Positions 24,601 through 36,723 of a DNA stretch of 64,000 bases are shown here, piece after piece. The notes under the pieces are model-generated. The model was not told where the DNA came from and did no database searches. It worked only from the letters and a program-made list of their open reading frames with translations. Position 1 is the first letter of the stretch, and every line of letters starts with the position of its first letter. A program made the position numbers and the translations under genes. Origin of the DNA: Sphagnum compactum (taxonomy: Eukaryota; Bryophyta; Sphagnopsida; Sphagnales); assembly GCA_965153455.1 (NCBI GenBank), contig OZ234495.1, positions 25,850,875-25,914,874 on the forward strand, written 5' to 3'.

Positions 24601-26300
24601 TAACGTTTCTAACTCCCGGTTTCTAACGTTTCTAACAACTAAATTGAACAAATGCTATCATAGCTTAATGAATTCAGCACCCGATGCCAAATTAATAAAT
24701 AATTAATTAAAATGCATTTTGGCACATGTACAGTAGTATAATATTTTCCAAAATTTCTGAATTATGATTTTAGAATGTTTAATACTTCCAACATGAATGG
24801 GGATGTTAATATTTTGCATCCATGTTTCAATACATATACAACATGGACATGTGAACTACATTTCTTGATTTTTGTTCATAGTTGGAGCCATTTTGGGATA
24901 ATTTGATAGGTGGTAACTTAAATTGATGTTGAAATGTTTGGATGAACTTATACAAAAATAACCTTACTGTATTATGAAAATATGATTTTGATAAATTTTA
25001 AGGAATATGATGAATATAAAGTATTGAAAAATCATTTCAACATGATAACCAATGTTTTTGGTTGCCTGAAGACTCTAAAATGAATTTCAAATCATTTGAA
25101 CCTGACATTTTGATGGGAATCTTTTTACGTGCATCTTTACATAATAGCATGGAACATCTTTTGGGTCATAAGAATTTTTAAAAAATTAAAGTTGATTTTA
25201 AAAATATTTTGTAAATTATTTTATTTTTAAGGGCTTGGCCTTGGTGCAAATGGCTCCTTTTACTTAATTTGGACCAATTTGCCTTTATGTTTTTGACTAA
25301 GATTGGTAACATATATAAAACTAAGTGGAAACATATTATGGAATTGAATTTGACTTTCAAAATTGGAACATGAACCTAGAAAGCGTTTTTTATTTTCTTA
25401 AATAACCAAACCCAAAATATTGTTTTTTTGAACAAAATTATTTTCTTATTCTACAACATGTGTGGAAGCCGCCCTCGTAATACAATAATTCCTAACCGGG
25501 CCAACTCGATGACATAAATAAATAAATAATTTAGAAACACTTTGTCAAAATTTTAGAAAAAAAAAAAAACCCAAATCAAAACACAAGATAAATTTCGAAA
25601 CTTACGAGTGGGCTTAGCCTAACTTAGAGATTATTATTAAATTTTTTGAAATATTTGGATCGCGGCTCCGGAAACCTTTTTTCTTTTTTTTTAATATTAA
25701 TTATTTCCATTATTTTCCTATCTGCGCTGCAACCAATTTTGGCTAAGTCCTCTTGCCAACCCACGTACCTGGTATATTTGGGGGGAAAAAAAACACCGCC
25801 GCCCACCTTCACACTACGAAAGATGGATGATAAGTGGTCAGGAAACAGTTTTCTATTGGTTTTCAGTTCCCTTTTTAAAAACTGGTTGCTTTTTTAAAAC
25901 CGCACTCAACGGATGTTGTGCCAGTGGGTTTTGTTGTAGGGGAGGTTCCGCCCGAGCGTGTTCTCCCGAGGGAGGGGCACCCCAGGATGTTCCCAAACCT
26001 CAGGAGAACGCATGAGCATGGGAACCTCCCCTTAAATAAACAACTCTCTTTTTATTTCCTCACATACCTCAGAGCACTAGTGGAGTTGCTCTTAGTACCT
26101 GCCAGTCATTTGAGCTGATTTTCAACCAGTTTTGTGATTGGAAATTGGAAAATAGTTGGGCCCAAATATGAGCCCATTTGGGAGGTATTTATATTTACAT
26201 CATTGTTATTAATTGGCAACCCCTTTTCTTGAGCTTTTCTTCAACAGAAATATACATGTTTGTGATTTCTCCTGCTTGATAACAAATTGAAGCACATTAA
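24601..26300. other. AT-rich intergenic, no recognised gene
   Basis: Low-complexity AT-rich sequence to about 25600. Then comes a more GC-rich patch at 25900-26030 containing 'ggaggttccgcccgagcg' and 'gggaacctcccc', perhaps a transposon relic. No gene is supported. Confidence 0.5.
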
Positions 26301-26556
26301 AACAGAGAGCTTCACTCATCTTTTTTCACAGTAGGGAGGGACTTACTCCAGGATGTCATCCAGACTAGAATTACAAAACTGTGCCATGAGCATTCCCGTC
26401 TCCACAGCCCTGTTTCTGCCCCCCAGCCCCCCAACTGCCTCCAGCAAAGCCCCCAAACGATGGTTTTGGGGACCAAGCGACAGACACAAAATGGCAATGA
26501 ATCAGTTTGGTAGATATCAGATATGCACTTTCTATCTGTAACTACCCTAGAGATTC

Positions 26557-29500
26557 TTAGAACTCACGTTCATAGATGCTGCGTACACCATCCCTGAGGG
26601 GACCATGGTCAAGGAATCGGTCACTGCACCCTTTGGTAACATCACAAAGAATGCTCCTGTAGTCATTGCAGGCAGCATTCTGATCAAAGAGAACTCTGGC
26701 CAGCCAGTCTTTGCGAATAGAGGACTCATGGATTTTGTGCTCTTCATGTGTGTCGGCAGCAATCAAACGGTACACTACAACCTTTCTCTGTTGCCCAATA
26801 CGAAAGGCTCGGCTTATTGCCTGCCGAGCAAGAGCTGGATTCCAGGAAACCTCCAACAAGACTACTCGAGAAGCTCCCACAAGAGAAATTCCTTCACCAC
26901 ATGCTTTTACGGATGCACATAATACCCGAGATTCGGAGTTCGAGTTGAAGCGAGTTATGGTACTCTCCCTTTCTGCTGGCTGCATCTTCCCATCCAACCG
27001 AAGGATTTGCACGCCCTTGCTCCAACCCATCCGGTGACTCGTCATATTCTCAATAAGGGCGAGCGAATACAGGTACTCACTGAAAATAAGTAGCTTCTCT
27101 CCAGCAGCATGACACAATCGCACCAAATCAAGGACCCACCTCAGCTTCGCACCATCTCTTACCTTAACATCACCTTGCAGTCTGAGAGCATCCTGACTCC
27201 TACTGCCGGTTTCTGCCACCGGTTCCAGAACAGGATGGACATAGATGGCTGCAGCTCGTTTCTGTAAATTGTCATTATTCTTCATCTCTGACAAATCAAG
27301 CAAACGTCGTTGCATCGGTGTGATGTGAAGCATAACTGTGAAGTCAGAAATTCCAGGTAAGGTGTCCAAGATTTCACCCTTGTGCCATGATACAAAAGGA
27401 GCAATGAATGTCCGCAGATGTCGCAAGGCTTGCGTCATCCGTTTTGGATCCCCACTGTCAATCCCATCCCCAAAAATGTCTTTGAATGCTTGCCTCCCAT
27501 TTGAAGCTTCATAACTGATGTGGATTGGCTTGCCACCACCATCTCAGATGCAATGACTTCAGTTGAATTTGGTGTTGGAGACAGGCTTGCTCCAGTTTGC
27601 AGCATAAAATTTGGTCGAATTAGCTCCAGAGTATGGTAAAACTCATCAGAATTATTGTTGAACGGTGTACCTGACAGTAGCACACGTCGCTTGGTACGTA
27701 CTTGCATTAGCGATGTCAAAATCTTAGTATTCTTGGTTCTTGCCAAGTGACCTTCATCTAGGATCAGCAACCCAGGACCCTCCGTGAGCAGCTTCCCAAC
27801 ATCACCAGTCATGTTTACAAATTGTGGGTATCCTACCAGTAGGACACTTCTCTCTTGCTGCTGCCATTTCTGGAGCAGGTCTAACTGGCTTTCTACACTA
27901 TTTGCCTCATACAGGTCAAAGATAGGAATCTCTTCTACTTCCCATTTCTTGAATTCTTGAGCCCAAGGTCGAAGCATGCCCTTCGGAGCAACAACCATGG
28001 GTTTAGCATGAGGAACCTGGATCAAGAAACTCTGTAAAAAGCTGATGACAAGAAAAGTCTTCCCTGTGCCAGGTGCAAATGCAAGCATGCAACCACCTGC
28101 ATCCTCCTCTACCAGATTCCTTGAGAGGAACTTGAAGCCATCCAGCTGATGAGGGTGCAGTGCTTCTTCCAACGAGGGGTGCACCTCTAATCCAGGAATT
28201 CCTAGTGGTTCTTCTAGCTCTGCATCATCACCTTCTTTGGACCAGTAGCTAGGTTGCCTTTCCCCTGGGGTCAAACGTTTCCGCTTGGAAACCTGGTTTT
28301 GAACACAAAATTGACATCTTTTAGACTTTCAAATTGACAACAAAAAATTTATATTGTGTGTGTCCGTTCAACTCCACACAGTGAAACTGGAATAAAATTA
28401 GTTCATGCCCATGTCCACCATCCAATATTGCACCGGATTCGCATGAAGCGTAAAGTATCAAGCATATGGTATGTTATGAAAGCATAAGCACTGTATGTAT
28501 TATCAATTAAGAATTTCTAAAGAATTTTTTTTGCCCTTTTGGTCGCTGCTTAACCAAGGGACGACATGTTTCTAAGCCATTGCTTACATGTAAATTAGTA
28601 CATGTATAATTTCCAAGCCTAGTAATGCTGGTTTCATCTAGACAAAGCTTTACAGTAACAGGTGTGTTAAGGACACGTACAGGTTTGTGCCACATAAATA
28701 CCATATCCTTGATATGTTCCACGACCAAACCACAGATAGTGCACGACCTTCCCAAGTCTAAGGTCGTTATGAAACTGTGCACACAATCCTCTTTCTTCTC
28801 CTCCAAAGCAGGTTTGATTGCATCCTGCATCCAACACAGACTCACCTCCTCGGTATGTCAGTGAATGGTACTCAGGAGACAAGATAGTGGTATCACAGAT
28901 CTGCTTGTTCTGTGATTGAATACTTTTTGGTCACTGTTCAGAAAAAACACATCATGAAGCAGGATGAAGGATTTCTCCAAAAGAAAATGCTGCAAAAGAA
29001 TGATGAGGTTTGAAAATCCGTACCTGCTGCGACATTATTGCAAACTCCTTCCTGCATGCCCAATCAAGTGGATCCTTACGCTCATCCTCTACTTCAGAAT
29101 CACTGCTTCCAGAATCTTCTGCAAGCTCAAAATCAGGATAAACCTCACTCTCATCTGATATCTTTGCCTTCACAGTCCTGGGCTTTGGAGCAACATCATC
29201 TACAAAATCACCTTCACTGTGAGTCTTTGACCTCCGACGTTTTCCACTATCCTGACTGGTAGTCTTTTTTGCCAGAGGCCTTTCACAAGGATTCTCTTTT
29301 TCAGCCCATGGAATGGTACCTACGACTGCTTCAATATCCTCCAGAGTAATGCCCTCTTCATCTGGAAAACTCGGTTTGAATGACGGGTTCAGCGAGAATG
29401 GCAGGACATCTTCATCTTCCTCCTCATCATCATCAGTAGAGTCCATCACAATCAAAGGAATGTTAGAATGTGGCAGAGTTGCCAAAATTGAGCGATTCTC

Positions 29501-29680
29501 TTCTCGGCGCTTGTTTCTCAATGGAGAAACTCCCTTCAGCCCGGCACCGGTTCCAAGGCCCGGTCTCAAGAAATTCAGTATGGATTTGCATTCCTCATCA
29601 ATACGTGCTGATCTCTCGATAGCCATGGTGATAGCATCAACAACCGGTTCACATGGAGCTTTCTGGCTGCCTTGACTTAT
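26557..29680 (-). pseudogene. CLASSY/DRD1-like SNF2 chromatin remodeller with a frameshift
   Basis: Plants use CLSY/DRD1 remodellers to place RNA polymerase IV or V in RNA-directed DNA methylation. Exons run about 29675-29025 (acidic, disordered), about 28845-28702 (CTICGLVVEHIKDM, the Cys pair upstream of the helicase in this family) and about 28293-26557. The large exon has Walker A (AFAPGTGKT), DEGH (LLILDEGHLARTKN), LLSGTPFNNN, LLIFSEYLYSL, SVKACGEGISLVGASRV and RAFRIGQQRKVVVYRL. DEGH in place of DEAH and the C-terminal HKIHESSIRKDW segment favour CLSY/DRD1 over other SNF2 groups. Near 27530-27545, in a run of GGTGG repeats, the frame shifts by one base. Both halves are otherwise clean, so this could be a recent lesion or an assembly error. 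Confidence 0.85.
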
Positions 29681-29962
29681 CATTGCATTGCACTTGCTCT
29701 GAATAATGTAACCTGGCAGTTAGTGACATTCCAAGCACTAAACTCAGATATACTTTGCACAGCACACAAATAAGCACTCGGTTTGCTCAATCTTACAGTA
29801 AGTTGGCACTGCTTAGGTCTCATTACCTTGCAACTGCTCGCCAGCTCTCGTAAGTTGTACACACGACTGTATCGCTTTAGGGAGGATGTCTGGAAAAGAC
29901 AACAAAATGATTCCAGCCCTGTATGTTCCAGTAAATAACCAATATTCTTCCACTAGTCTCAC

Positions 29963-30143
29963 CTGATGAACAAGAATAACAGTGGGCACAAGGAAGACAG
30001 CAATGCGCTTATCTCCCTTCAAGCGAAGATTGTGAGCGAGAGATTTCACGAGCAACACCGCTATAAGTGTCTTCCCACCCCGTGTTTCCAGATACAGAAT
30101 TATATTTTCCTTCGAAGCCTTTTCTAAGACCTCAAGTTGGTAC
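29963..30143 (-). pseudogene. Dicer-like helicase exon, copy 1
   Basis: The exon lies between an AG acceptor and a GTGAGA donor. It reads RYQLEVLEKASKENIILYLE, then TRGGKTLIAVLLVKS and IAVFLVPTVILVHQ, the first helicase block of plant Dicer-like proteins, which cut double-stranded RNA into small RNAs. Walker A is TRGGKT where the family has TGxGKT, so a conserved glycine is replaced by arginine. No PAZ, RNase III or later helicase motifs were found nearby. Downstream in transcription is the CLASSY-like gene. Identical copies follow at 30783-30963 and 31603-31783. Confidence 0.8.
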
Positions 30144-30782
30144 CTACGTTCAGATGCCACATAAATGGATTAGCAATGCAGGATGCAAAAGGTTCCAGGG
30201 TTACAGACGTGGTAATGGACGGAAAAGGGGAATCAAACCATGGAAGTTTCTATGAGTTTCGAGGCAGAAACCAGTCTGTTTCAGGACAACTCATATTCGG
30301 CCACAGAACTTTGCAACAGTGTCAGAAGCTACCTGCGGCCTACTGCCATTTGACTGTCCAGCAAGTGGATTTTACAATAAGTCAAGAGACAAGGACAGAT
30401 AACGCACTTCAGAACTGAAAAGTTGTGAAGGTGTACAGCAATCTTCAGTAACATACCGGGCTCGCCCTGAGGTTGACTCAAATGTATATGGAGTCAAAAA
30501 AGGAGAAACAGACATCCACGTGAATGCATTGAAAAACTCTAGGAAAAACATGTAAGGAAGCCAGAAAAAAAAAAGTGCCAGTTTTGACCAAATCAAAACA
30601 AACGGAACAAGAATGAATGCAGTCATAACCTTGTGAGAGGTTCAGTCAGAAAGTTTCAGACCACCGAATTCAACATAATTGTCAGTGACTAGCTGCAATT
30701 CTTCCACTACGAGTTCATCAGCTCCTTGACAGATTGATACGTAGATAATAGGGCACACACCGTCTGTGGCGAAAAGTCTCAC

Positions 30783-30963
30783 CTGATGAACAAGAATAAC
30801 AGTGGGCACAAGGAAGACAGCAATGCGCTTATCTCCCTTCAAGCGAAGATTGTGAGCGAGAGATTTCACGAGCAACACCGCTATAAGTGTCTTCCCACCC
30901 CGTGTTTCCAGATACAGAATTATATTTTCCTTCGAAGCCTTTTCTAAGACCTCAAGTTGGTAC
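30783..30963 (-). pseudogene. Dicer-like helicase exon, copy 2
   Basis: Same exon as at 29963-30143 with the same TRGGKT change and the same splice borders. Beyond the donor its flank differs: it runs into VRLFATDGVCPIIYV rather than VRLVEEYWLF. Confidence 0.8.
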
Positions 30964-31602
30964 CTACGTTCAGATGCCACATAAATGGATTAGCAATGCA
31001 GGATGCAAAAGGTTCCAGGGTTACAGACGTGGTAATGGACGGAAAAGGGGAATCAAACCATGGAAGTTTCTATGAGTTTCGAGGCAGAAACCAGTCTGTT
31101 TCAGGACAACTCATATTCGGCCACAGAACTTTGCAACAGTGTCAGAAGCTACCTGCGGCCTACTGCCATTTGACTGTCCAGCAAGTGGATTTTACAATAA
31201 GTCAAGAGACAAGGACAGATAACGCACTTCAGAACTGAAAAGTTGTGAAGGTGTACAGCAATCTTCAGTAACATACCGGGCTCGCCCTGAGGTTGACTCA
31301 AATGTATATGGAGTCAAAAAAGGAGAAACAGACATCCACGTGAATGCATTGAAAAACTCTAGGAAAAACATGTAAGGAAGCCAGAAAAAAAAAAGTGCCA
31401 GTTTTGACCAAATCAAAACAAACGGAACAAGAATGAATGCAGTCATAACCTTGTGAGAGGTTCAGTCAGAAAGTTTCAGACCACCGAATTCAACATAATT
31501 GTCAGTGACTAGCTGCAATTCTTCCACTACGAGTTCATCAGCTCCTTGACAGATTGATACGTAGATAATAGGGCACACACCGTCTGTGGCGAAAAGTCTC
31601 AC

Positions 31603-31783
31603 CTGATGAACAAGAATAACAGTGGGCACAAGGAAGACAGCAATGCGCTTATCTCCCTTCAAGCGAAGATTGTGAGCGAGAGATTTCACGAGCAACACCG
31701 CTATAAGTGTCTTCCCACCCCGTGTTTCCAGATACAGAATTATATTTTCCTTCGAAGCCTTTTCTAAGACCTCAAGTTGGTAC
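31603..31783 (-). pseudogene. Dicer-like helicase exon, copy 3
   Basis: Third copy, encoding the same residues. It is the one joined to unique upstream sequence (32016 onward), so it probably marks the original 5' side of the array. Flanking substitutions set it apart from copies 1 and 2. Confidence 0.8.
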
Positions 31784-32710
31784 CTACGTTCAGATGCCAC
31801 ATAAATGGATCAGCAATGCAGGACGCAAAAGGTTCCAGGGTTACAGACGTGGTAATGGACGGAAAAGGGGAATCAAACCATGGAAGTTTCTATGAGTTTA
31901 GAGGCAGAAACCAGTCTGTTTCAGGACAACTCATATTCGGCCACAGAACTTTGGAACAGTGTCAGAAGCGACCTGTGGCCTACTGCCATTTGACTGTCCA
32001 GCAAGTGGATCTTACAAAAGTTCATCCATTGGTTCCATGAGGTCAACAGAACATTAACGATAACATTTTCCTTCATCGACGTCTCTTTCCTCTTTGTCTT
32101 TCATGCATATAGAAGGACAGAAACATTTGGACAGGGAGCACCCGCTCCGGGAGCAATTTACATTGGTGCATCAGGATGACGGGTCAAACGAAAGACACAG
32201 GATTATAGTGCATGCAGAAAGGTTCAAATTGAAAGCATAACGAAGAGACCCATTTGCCCCTCCGTTCAGCAGCATCTGGTAAAACCAACAATGCAGTGCC
32301 TGCGAACACAACAAGCAACGTAGGAATTCTGTGCTAATATTCTTTATGAGAATCAAAACTCATACACCCAACAACATCTCACCGTGGTCGAGCTGCACGT
32401 CGAGAGCAATCCATGATGCTACGGTTTGGAAACACACGACGCAAGGCAATCGTACCGAGGCACAAATACACAATCAATTTTCAGAAATTCTAACGCGAGA
32501 AGAAACAGGAGAAGAGGTGACTAAACCCCAAGTGCTGCTTCTCTGTCTCTCTCTCTCTCAACCGACTCGAACAGCCACTCTGCAATACAGCATCGGTGAA
32601 AAACCCTGAAGCGCGATCGCAAATCTCCTCAAAAATCCAAAGCGAGCACCAACTAAGCCGTCTCAAATTCCCGTGTCTCTCTTCGGTACATCGAAAGAAA
32701 GACAAAAATC

Positions 32711-33410
32711 CCGCGCGGAAGAAAAAAAAGATGTACCTGCGCGTCAGGAGCGATACGGGCTTCCAGAGCAGGATTTGCACCAACAGGAGCATCCGAAGGA
32801 GCTCCTGACGACATGCTCTTATCAGCATCACCGGTCAGCTTCTTCCATGATACCACGGTGGTAAGGTAGGATCCGAGAACACAGCGTACCGACTTAGTAC
32901 AGTGCGAGAGAAACGAAGCTGTTTGTCGAAGGCGTAGAGCGTGAGACGAAAAGGGAACGCGTGAAGAGGTTGCGCGAAAGACTTGTAAGAAGAGAAAAAA
33001 CGGAAAAGCTAGAAGAAGAGGTTCAGTGAAAGAAGAGGTTCGAAGAAAAGGCGGCAAATCCCCCGCGGAAGAAAAAAAAGATGTACCTGCACGTCAGGAG
33101 CGATACGGGCTTCCAGAGCAGGATTTGCGCCAACAGGAACATCCGAAGGAGCTCCTTAAGACATGCTCTGATCAGCATCACCGGTCAGCTTCTTCCATGA
33201 TACCACGGTGGTAAGGTAGGATCCGAGAACACAGCGTACCGACTTAGTACAGTGCGAGAGAAACGAAGCTGTTTGTCGAAGTCGTAGAGCGTGAGACGAA
33301 AAGGGAACGCGTGAAGAGGTTGCGCGAAAGACTTGGAAGAAGAGAAAAAACGGAAAAGCTCGAAGAAGAGGTTCAGTGAAAGAAGAGGTTCGAAGAAGAG
33401 GCGGCTGCGG
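32711..33410 (-). repeat. 350-bp tandem duplication of a possible first exon
   Basis: Two copies (32711-33060 and 33061-33410) share nearly all bases. On the minus strand each holds a short frame, MSSGAPSDAPVGANPALEAR..., ending at a GTACAT donor just after DAQ. In the right copy a TAA follows MS. Position upstream of the Dicer-like exons suggests the 5' end of that gene, but no homology proves it. Confidence 0.65.
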
Positions 33411-35079
33411 GAACGGCAAATCCGTCGCACAAAACAGCGGTAGGTGGATAGTCCGTCGCGGAGGTATGTGAGGATCGGTTTTTTTTCTGGGTTTTGGAAG
33501 AGAGGTGGGACCAGAGGCGAACGTTATTTTATGAAAATGCATGGGCGGAGGTGTTGAAATAGTGAACTTTCTTTCCATAGATTGCGAGAGGTCAAGGGTA
33601 CATATATATATTTCGGCGAAGGGGTTTTGAGTCGAAAAAACAGTTTTTTTTTAATTTTTTTGGGGGTTTTGTTTTGCACATCTTCCAAAGGAATTTTTTT
33701 TGGTTATCATGAGACCACAGGCTATTCCAGTTCGGATTTTTTCCTTTCTTCTTATCTTCCTTTTTTTCTTGTATTTTTTCTTGGACTTTTAAAAGGCATT
33801 TTCTTCCCCCTTTTTTCGTCCTCCCGTCTTTCTTCGGAATCCTCATTTTTCGCCCTTTTCCATGTTCTTCTTCTTACCGAACGTTTCTTATGGTTATTCG
33901 GTCGTATTTATTGGTTGTACTTATTCATTCATTTTTATTTATTCGTCTAATTTTGATCGTTTATTTTTCTTTTCCCTATTTTTTTCAATTTGTCGTAGTA
34001 TATATTTTTTATCCTTGGATCCTTTTGTCGGGTTTGCAAGATGGAGGGAAGGAATAGGAAGGAACAAGTACATAACGAAGAGCGAGGAACAAATCCGGAA
34101 GATTTGTTTTTTGAATTTACACCAGGAATAAAAATCCGAAATAATTGCCTTTGGAGGTATATATATATGTAAAGGAATTGCAGGGAAAAAAAATAGGGGG
34201 CCCCGTCACAGTCCATCCAGGCGCTGCAAGTGTCCAACTTTTCACGAGTGTAACCAATGGGAAGCTGGCACACCCCGTGGGGTGGGGGGGGGGGATGTCA
34301 GGAAAAGATTAATTTCTTGTTCAAGGTGGGTTTAGGATTAGATTGTGATTGTTTGTTTTGATTTTTCTCTTTCCATCCTCTTGGCCCCTTGAAGAAGAAT
34401 TAATTTTGATATTGAAGTTTCTAACGTTTGGGCTATTTGACTAGAAGGGAGCGAAGGTGTGTGAGGATCGGTTTTTTTTCCGGGTTTTGGAAGAGAGGTG
34501 GGACAAGAGGCGAACGTTATTTTAGGAAAATGCATGGGCGGAGGTGTTGAAATAGTGAACTTTTTTTCCATAGATTGCGAGAGGTCAAGGGTACATATAT
34601 ATATTTCGGCGAGGGGGTTTTGTGTTGAAAAAGCAGTTTTTTTTTTTTTTTTTTTTGGGGTTTTGTTTTGCACATCTTCGAAAGGAATTTTTTTTGCTTT
34701 TTTTTTTTGGTTATCAGGAGACCACAGGCTATTCCAGTTCGGATTTTTTCCTTTCTTCTTATCTTCCTTTTTTTTCTTGTATTTTTTCTTGGACTTTTAG
34801 AAGGCATTTTCTTCCCCCTTTTTTCGTCCTCCCATCTTTCTTCGGAATCCTCATTTTTCGCCCTTTTCCATGTTCTTCTTCTTACCGAACGTTTCTTATG
34901 GTTATTCGGTCGTATTTATTGGTTGTACTTATTCATTCATTTTTATTTATTCGTCTAATTTTGATCGTTTATTTTTCTTTTCCTATTTTTTTTCAATTTG
35001 TCGTAGTATATATTCTTTATCCTTGGATCCTTTTGTTGGGTTTGCAAGATGCAGGGAAGGAATAGCAAGGAACAAATCC

Positions 35080-35392
35080 GGAAGTAATGTGGCAGTTGCT
35101 CGATTCACCGGTACGCCCAATACTGAGCCACGCTTGCGAGGTGCAGACAAGTTGTACAGGGGCGAAAGGGTGACAACAAGTACACAGAATGTTCGTGAGA
35201 GGAATATTGGGGGTGAATAAAACAACAAGCACTTTTGTGGTGTCGGGTGAGTTTGGAAGGTATCCAGGGGAGCATTTGTGGTGGCAACAAACTCTCAAGT
35301 ATTATCATAGTTATGACATTCTTGGTGCGAGAATGTTACGGAAGCCCAAAGAAGCAAAAATTTTAACGAATTTTATAGATCAACCAGTGTAA
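35080..35392 (+). pseudogene. LINE ORF2 C-terminal domain remnant (copy B)
   Basis: Same domain as 22741-23057: LLDSPVRPILSHACEV, then RMFVRGILGVNKTTSTFVV and EFGRYPGEHLWWQQTLKYY. An in-frame stop follows the first part. About 30 bp present in copy A is missing between the two parts. Confidence 0.75.
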
Positions 35393-35819
35393 TTTGGTAA
35401 ACATTGGCGGGTGAAGAATGTTTTGACAAGGTGCTAAATGAAGAATTTTAAAGAATTTTAATGTGCAAAATGAAGAATGTCATCACTAGGGTAGGAGAAG
35501 CCTCCTACACGGTACCCTCGGACTCCAAGGGGGTCAACTTCTCTCTCGAAGACAGCTTCAGCACGCATGGCAAAAGGCCAGGAAAGAATGATGTCATGGG
35601 GCGCTCCCCATTTTTGCCAGACGTGATAGCGACATACAGAACTCACGGTCGGGGCACTACAGTCGATAATGTCAAGCTGTTTTAGCGTAATGTTTTAGGC
35701 TCGAAACTCGAAGGTCTTCGTGTTATTGCCGTAGGTGAAGTGTTTATTCGATTTATTAATCATTCCATTGTCCTATAGTTTGAGGGGGCCTTTCAAAAGT
35801 ACTTATCCCCCCATCAGTT

Positions 35820-36365
35820 TGGAATATTGACCCCTGAAGGGCTAGGTAGTAGGAGACCATCATTTTTGGCATTAGAGCCTTCCTCAACCGACACCTTGAT
35901 TGGGTGATGATGCAAGTTGACGTCAAAAACGTTTTTAATAACGATGGAATCCCAAGTCGAGGTGGGAAAGCAGAAATGAAAAATGGGAGGGCGCCAGCAA
36001 TAGGGCCTAGCTCTCTCTTCGAAGTAAGAAGAGGGCCCAGCAGGAAGTGCTAACTTAACCAAGATATACTTCCTATGGCCTAATTGAAGACTGCTGCAAA
36101 TATATTGCCATCGTTCCTTTAATTACTGGCCGTTTCAATTCGCTGGGACAAGTTGATGAATTTACTAGATCTTTTTAGGAGGTACTAATGACTATAGATA
36201 GGACTTATCCAATTTTGACAGTTAGGTGGTTGGAATATTGACCCCTGAAGGCTAGGCAGTAGGAGACCATCATTTTTGGCATTAGAGCCTTCCTCAACCG
36301 ACACCTTGATTGGGTGATGATGCAAGTTGACGTCAAAAACGTTTTTAATAACGATGGAATCCCAA
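35820..36365 (+). repeat. 133-bp direct duplication of an RT segment
   Basis: The block beginning ggaatattgacccctgaagg and ending aacgatggaatccca occurs at about 35820-35952 and 36230-36365, separated by about 280 bp. It also occurs once in copy A (about 23484-23600). Confidence 0.8.
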
Positions 36366-36690
36366 CAGAATTCTTTCAAGAATACGTGAATGAGGTAGCC
36401 CCCACGTGACTACTAGCTTTCAAGGCCATGTTAGCACGGGGATTGACCTCAGAACACATTAACGAGGGCATGATCACCCTGATTCCCAAGTAGGGGAGCA
36501 CTCAGAACTGGGGAATGGGCGCCCAATCACACTTTTGGGAAGCATAAACAAGATCATTGCCAAAACTTTAGGTAGAAAAATCGAAGAAGTCCTTCCTCTC
36601 GTGATCAGACCAAACCAAACCGGTTTCGTAGAAGGAAGAAACATTCTAGACAATAACTTCCTGGCTCAAGAGGCTCTGGTCTAGTCTCCA
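36230..36690 (+). pseudogene. Plant LINE reverse transcriptase remnant
   Basis: The frame continues past DVKNVFNN to GIPTEFFQEYVNEVAPT, then HINEGMITLIPK and, after frame changes, GRPITLLGSINKIIAKTLGR, LPLVIRPNQTGFVEGRNIL and DNNFLAQEALV. This is the fingers/palm region of L1-type plant LINEs (ITLIPK...NWRPITLL...PNQTGFV). At least two stops and one frameshift interrupt it. Confidence 0.85.
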
Positions 36691-36723
36691 TCCTCTTTCC
36701 TATATTTATTCATTATTTCAGTG

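Larger units (their letters stand above)
29961..32015 (-). repeat. 820-bp tandem array carrying a Dicer-like exon (2.5 copies)
   Basis: The unit starts at 29961, 30781 and 31601 (period exactly 820). The first two units appear nearly identical; the third has several substitutions and stops matching at about 32015. Each full unit contains one Dicer-like helicase exon, an intron donor and about 600 bp of flanking sequence. Confidence 0.93.
33460..36690 (+). mobile_element. LINE-derived composite repeat, copy B
   Basis: 34103-35940 matches copy A (21709-23600). Before it, 33460-34103 is a second partial copy of the segment matching 22095-22735, so part of the unit is tandemly repeated. After 35940 the segment continues with further RT-like sequence to about 36690, absent from copy A. 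Confidence 0.75.
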
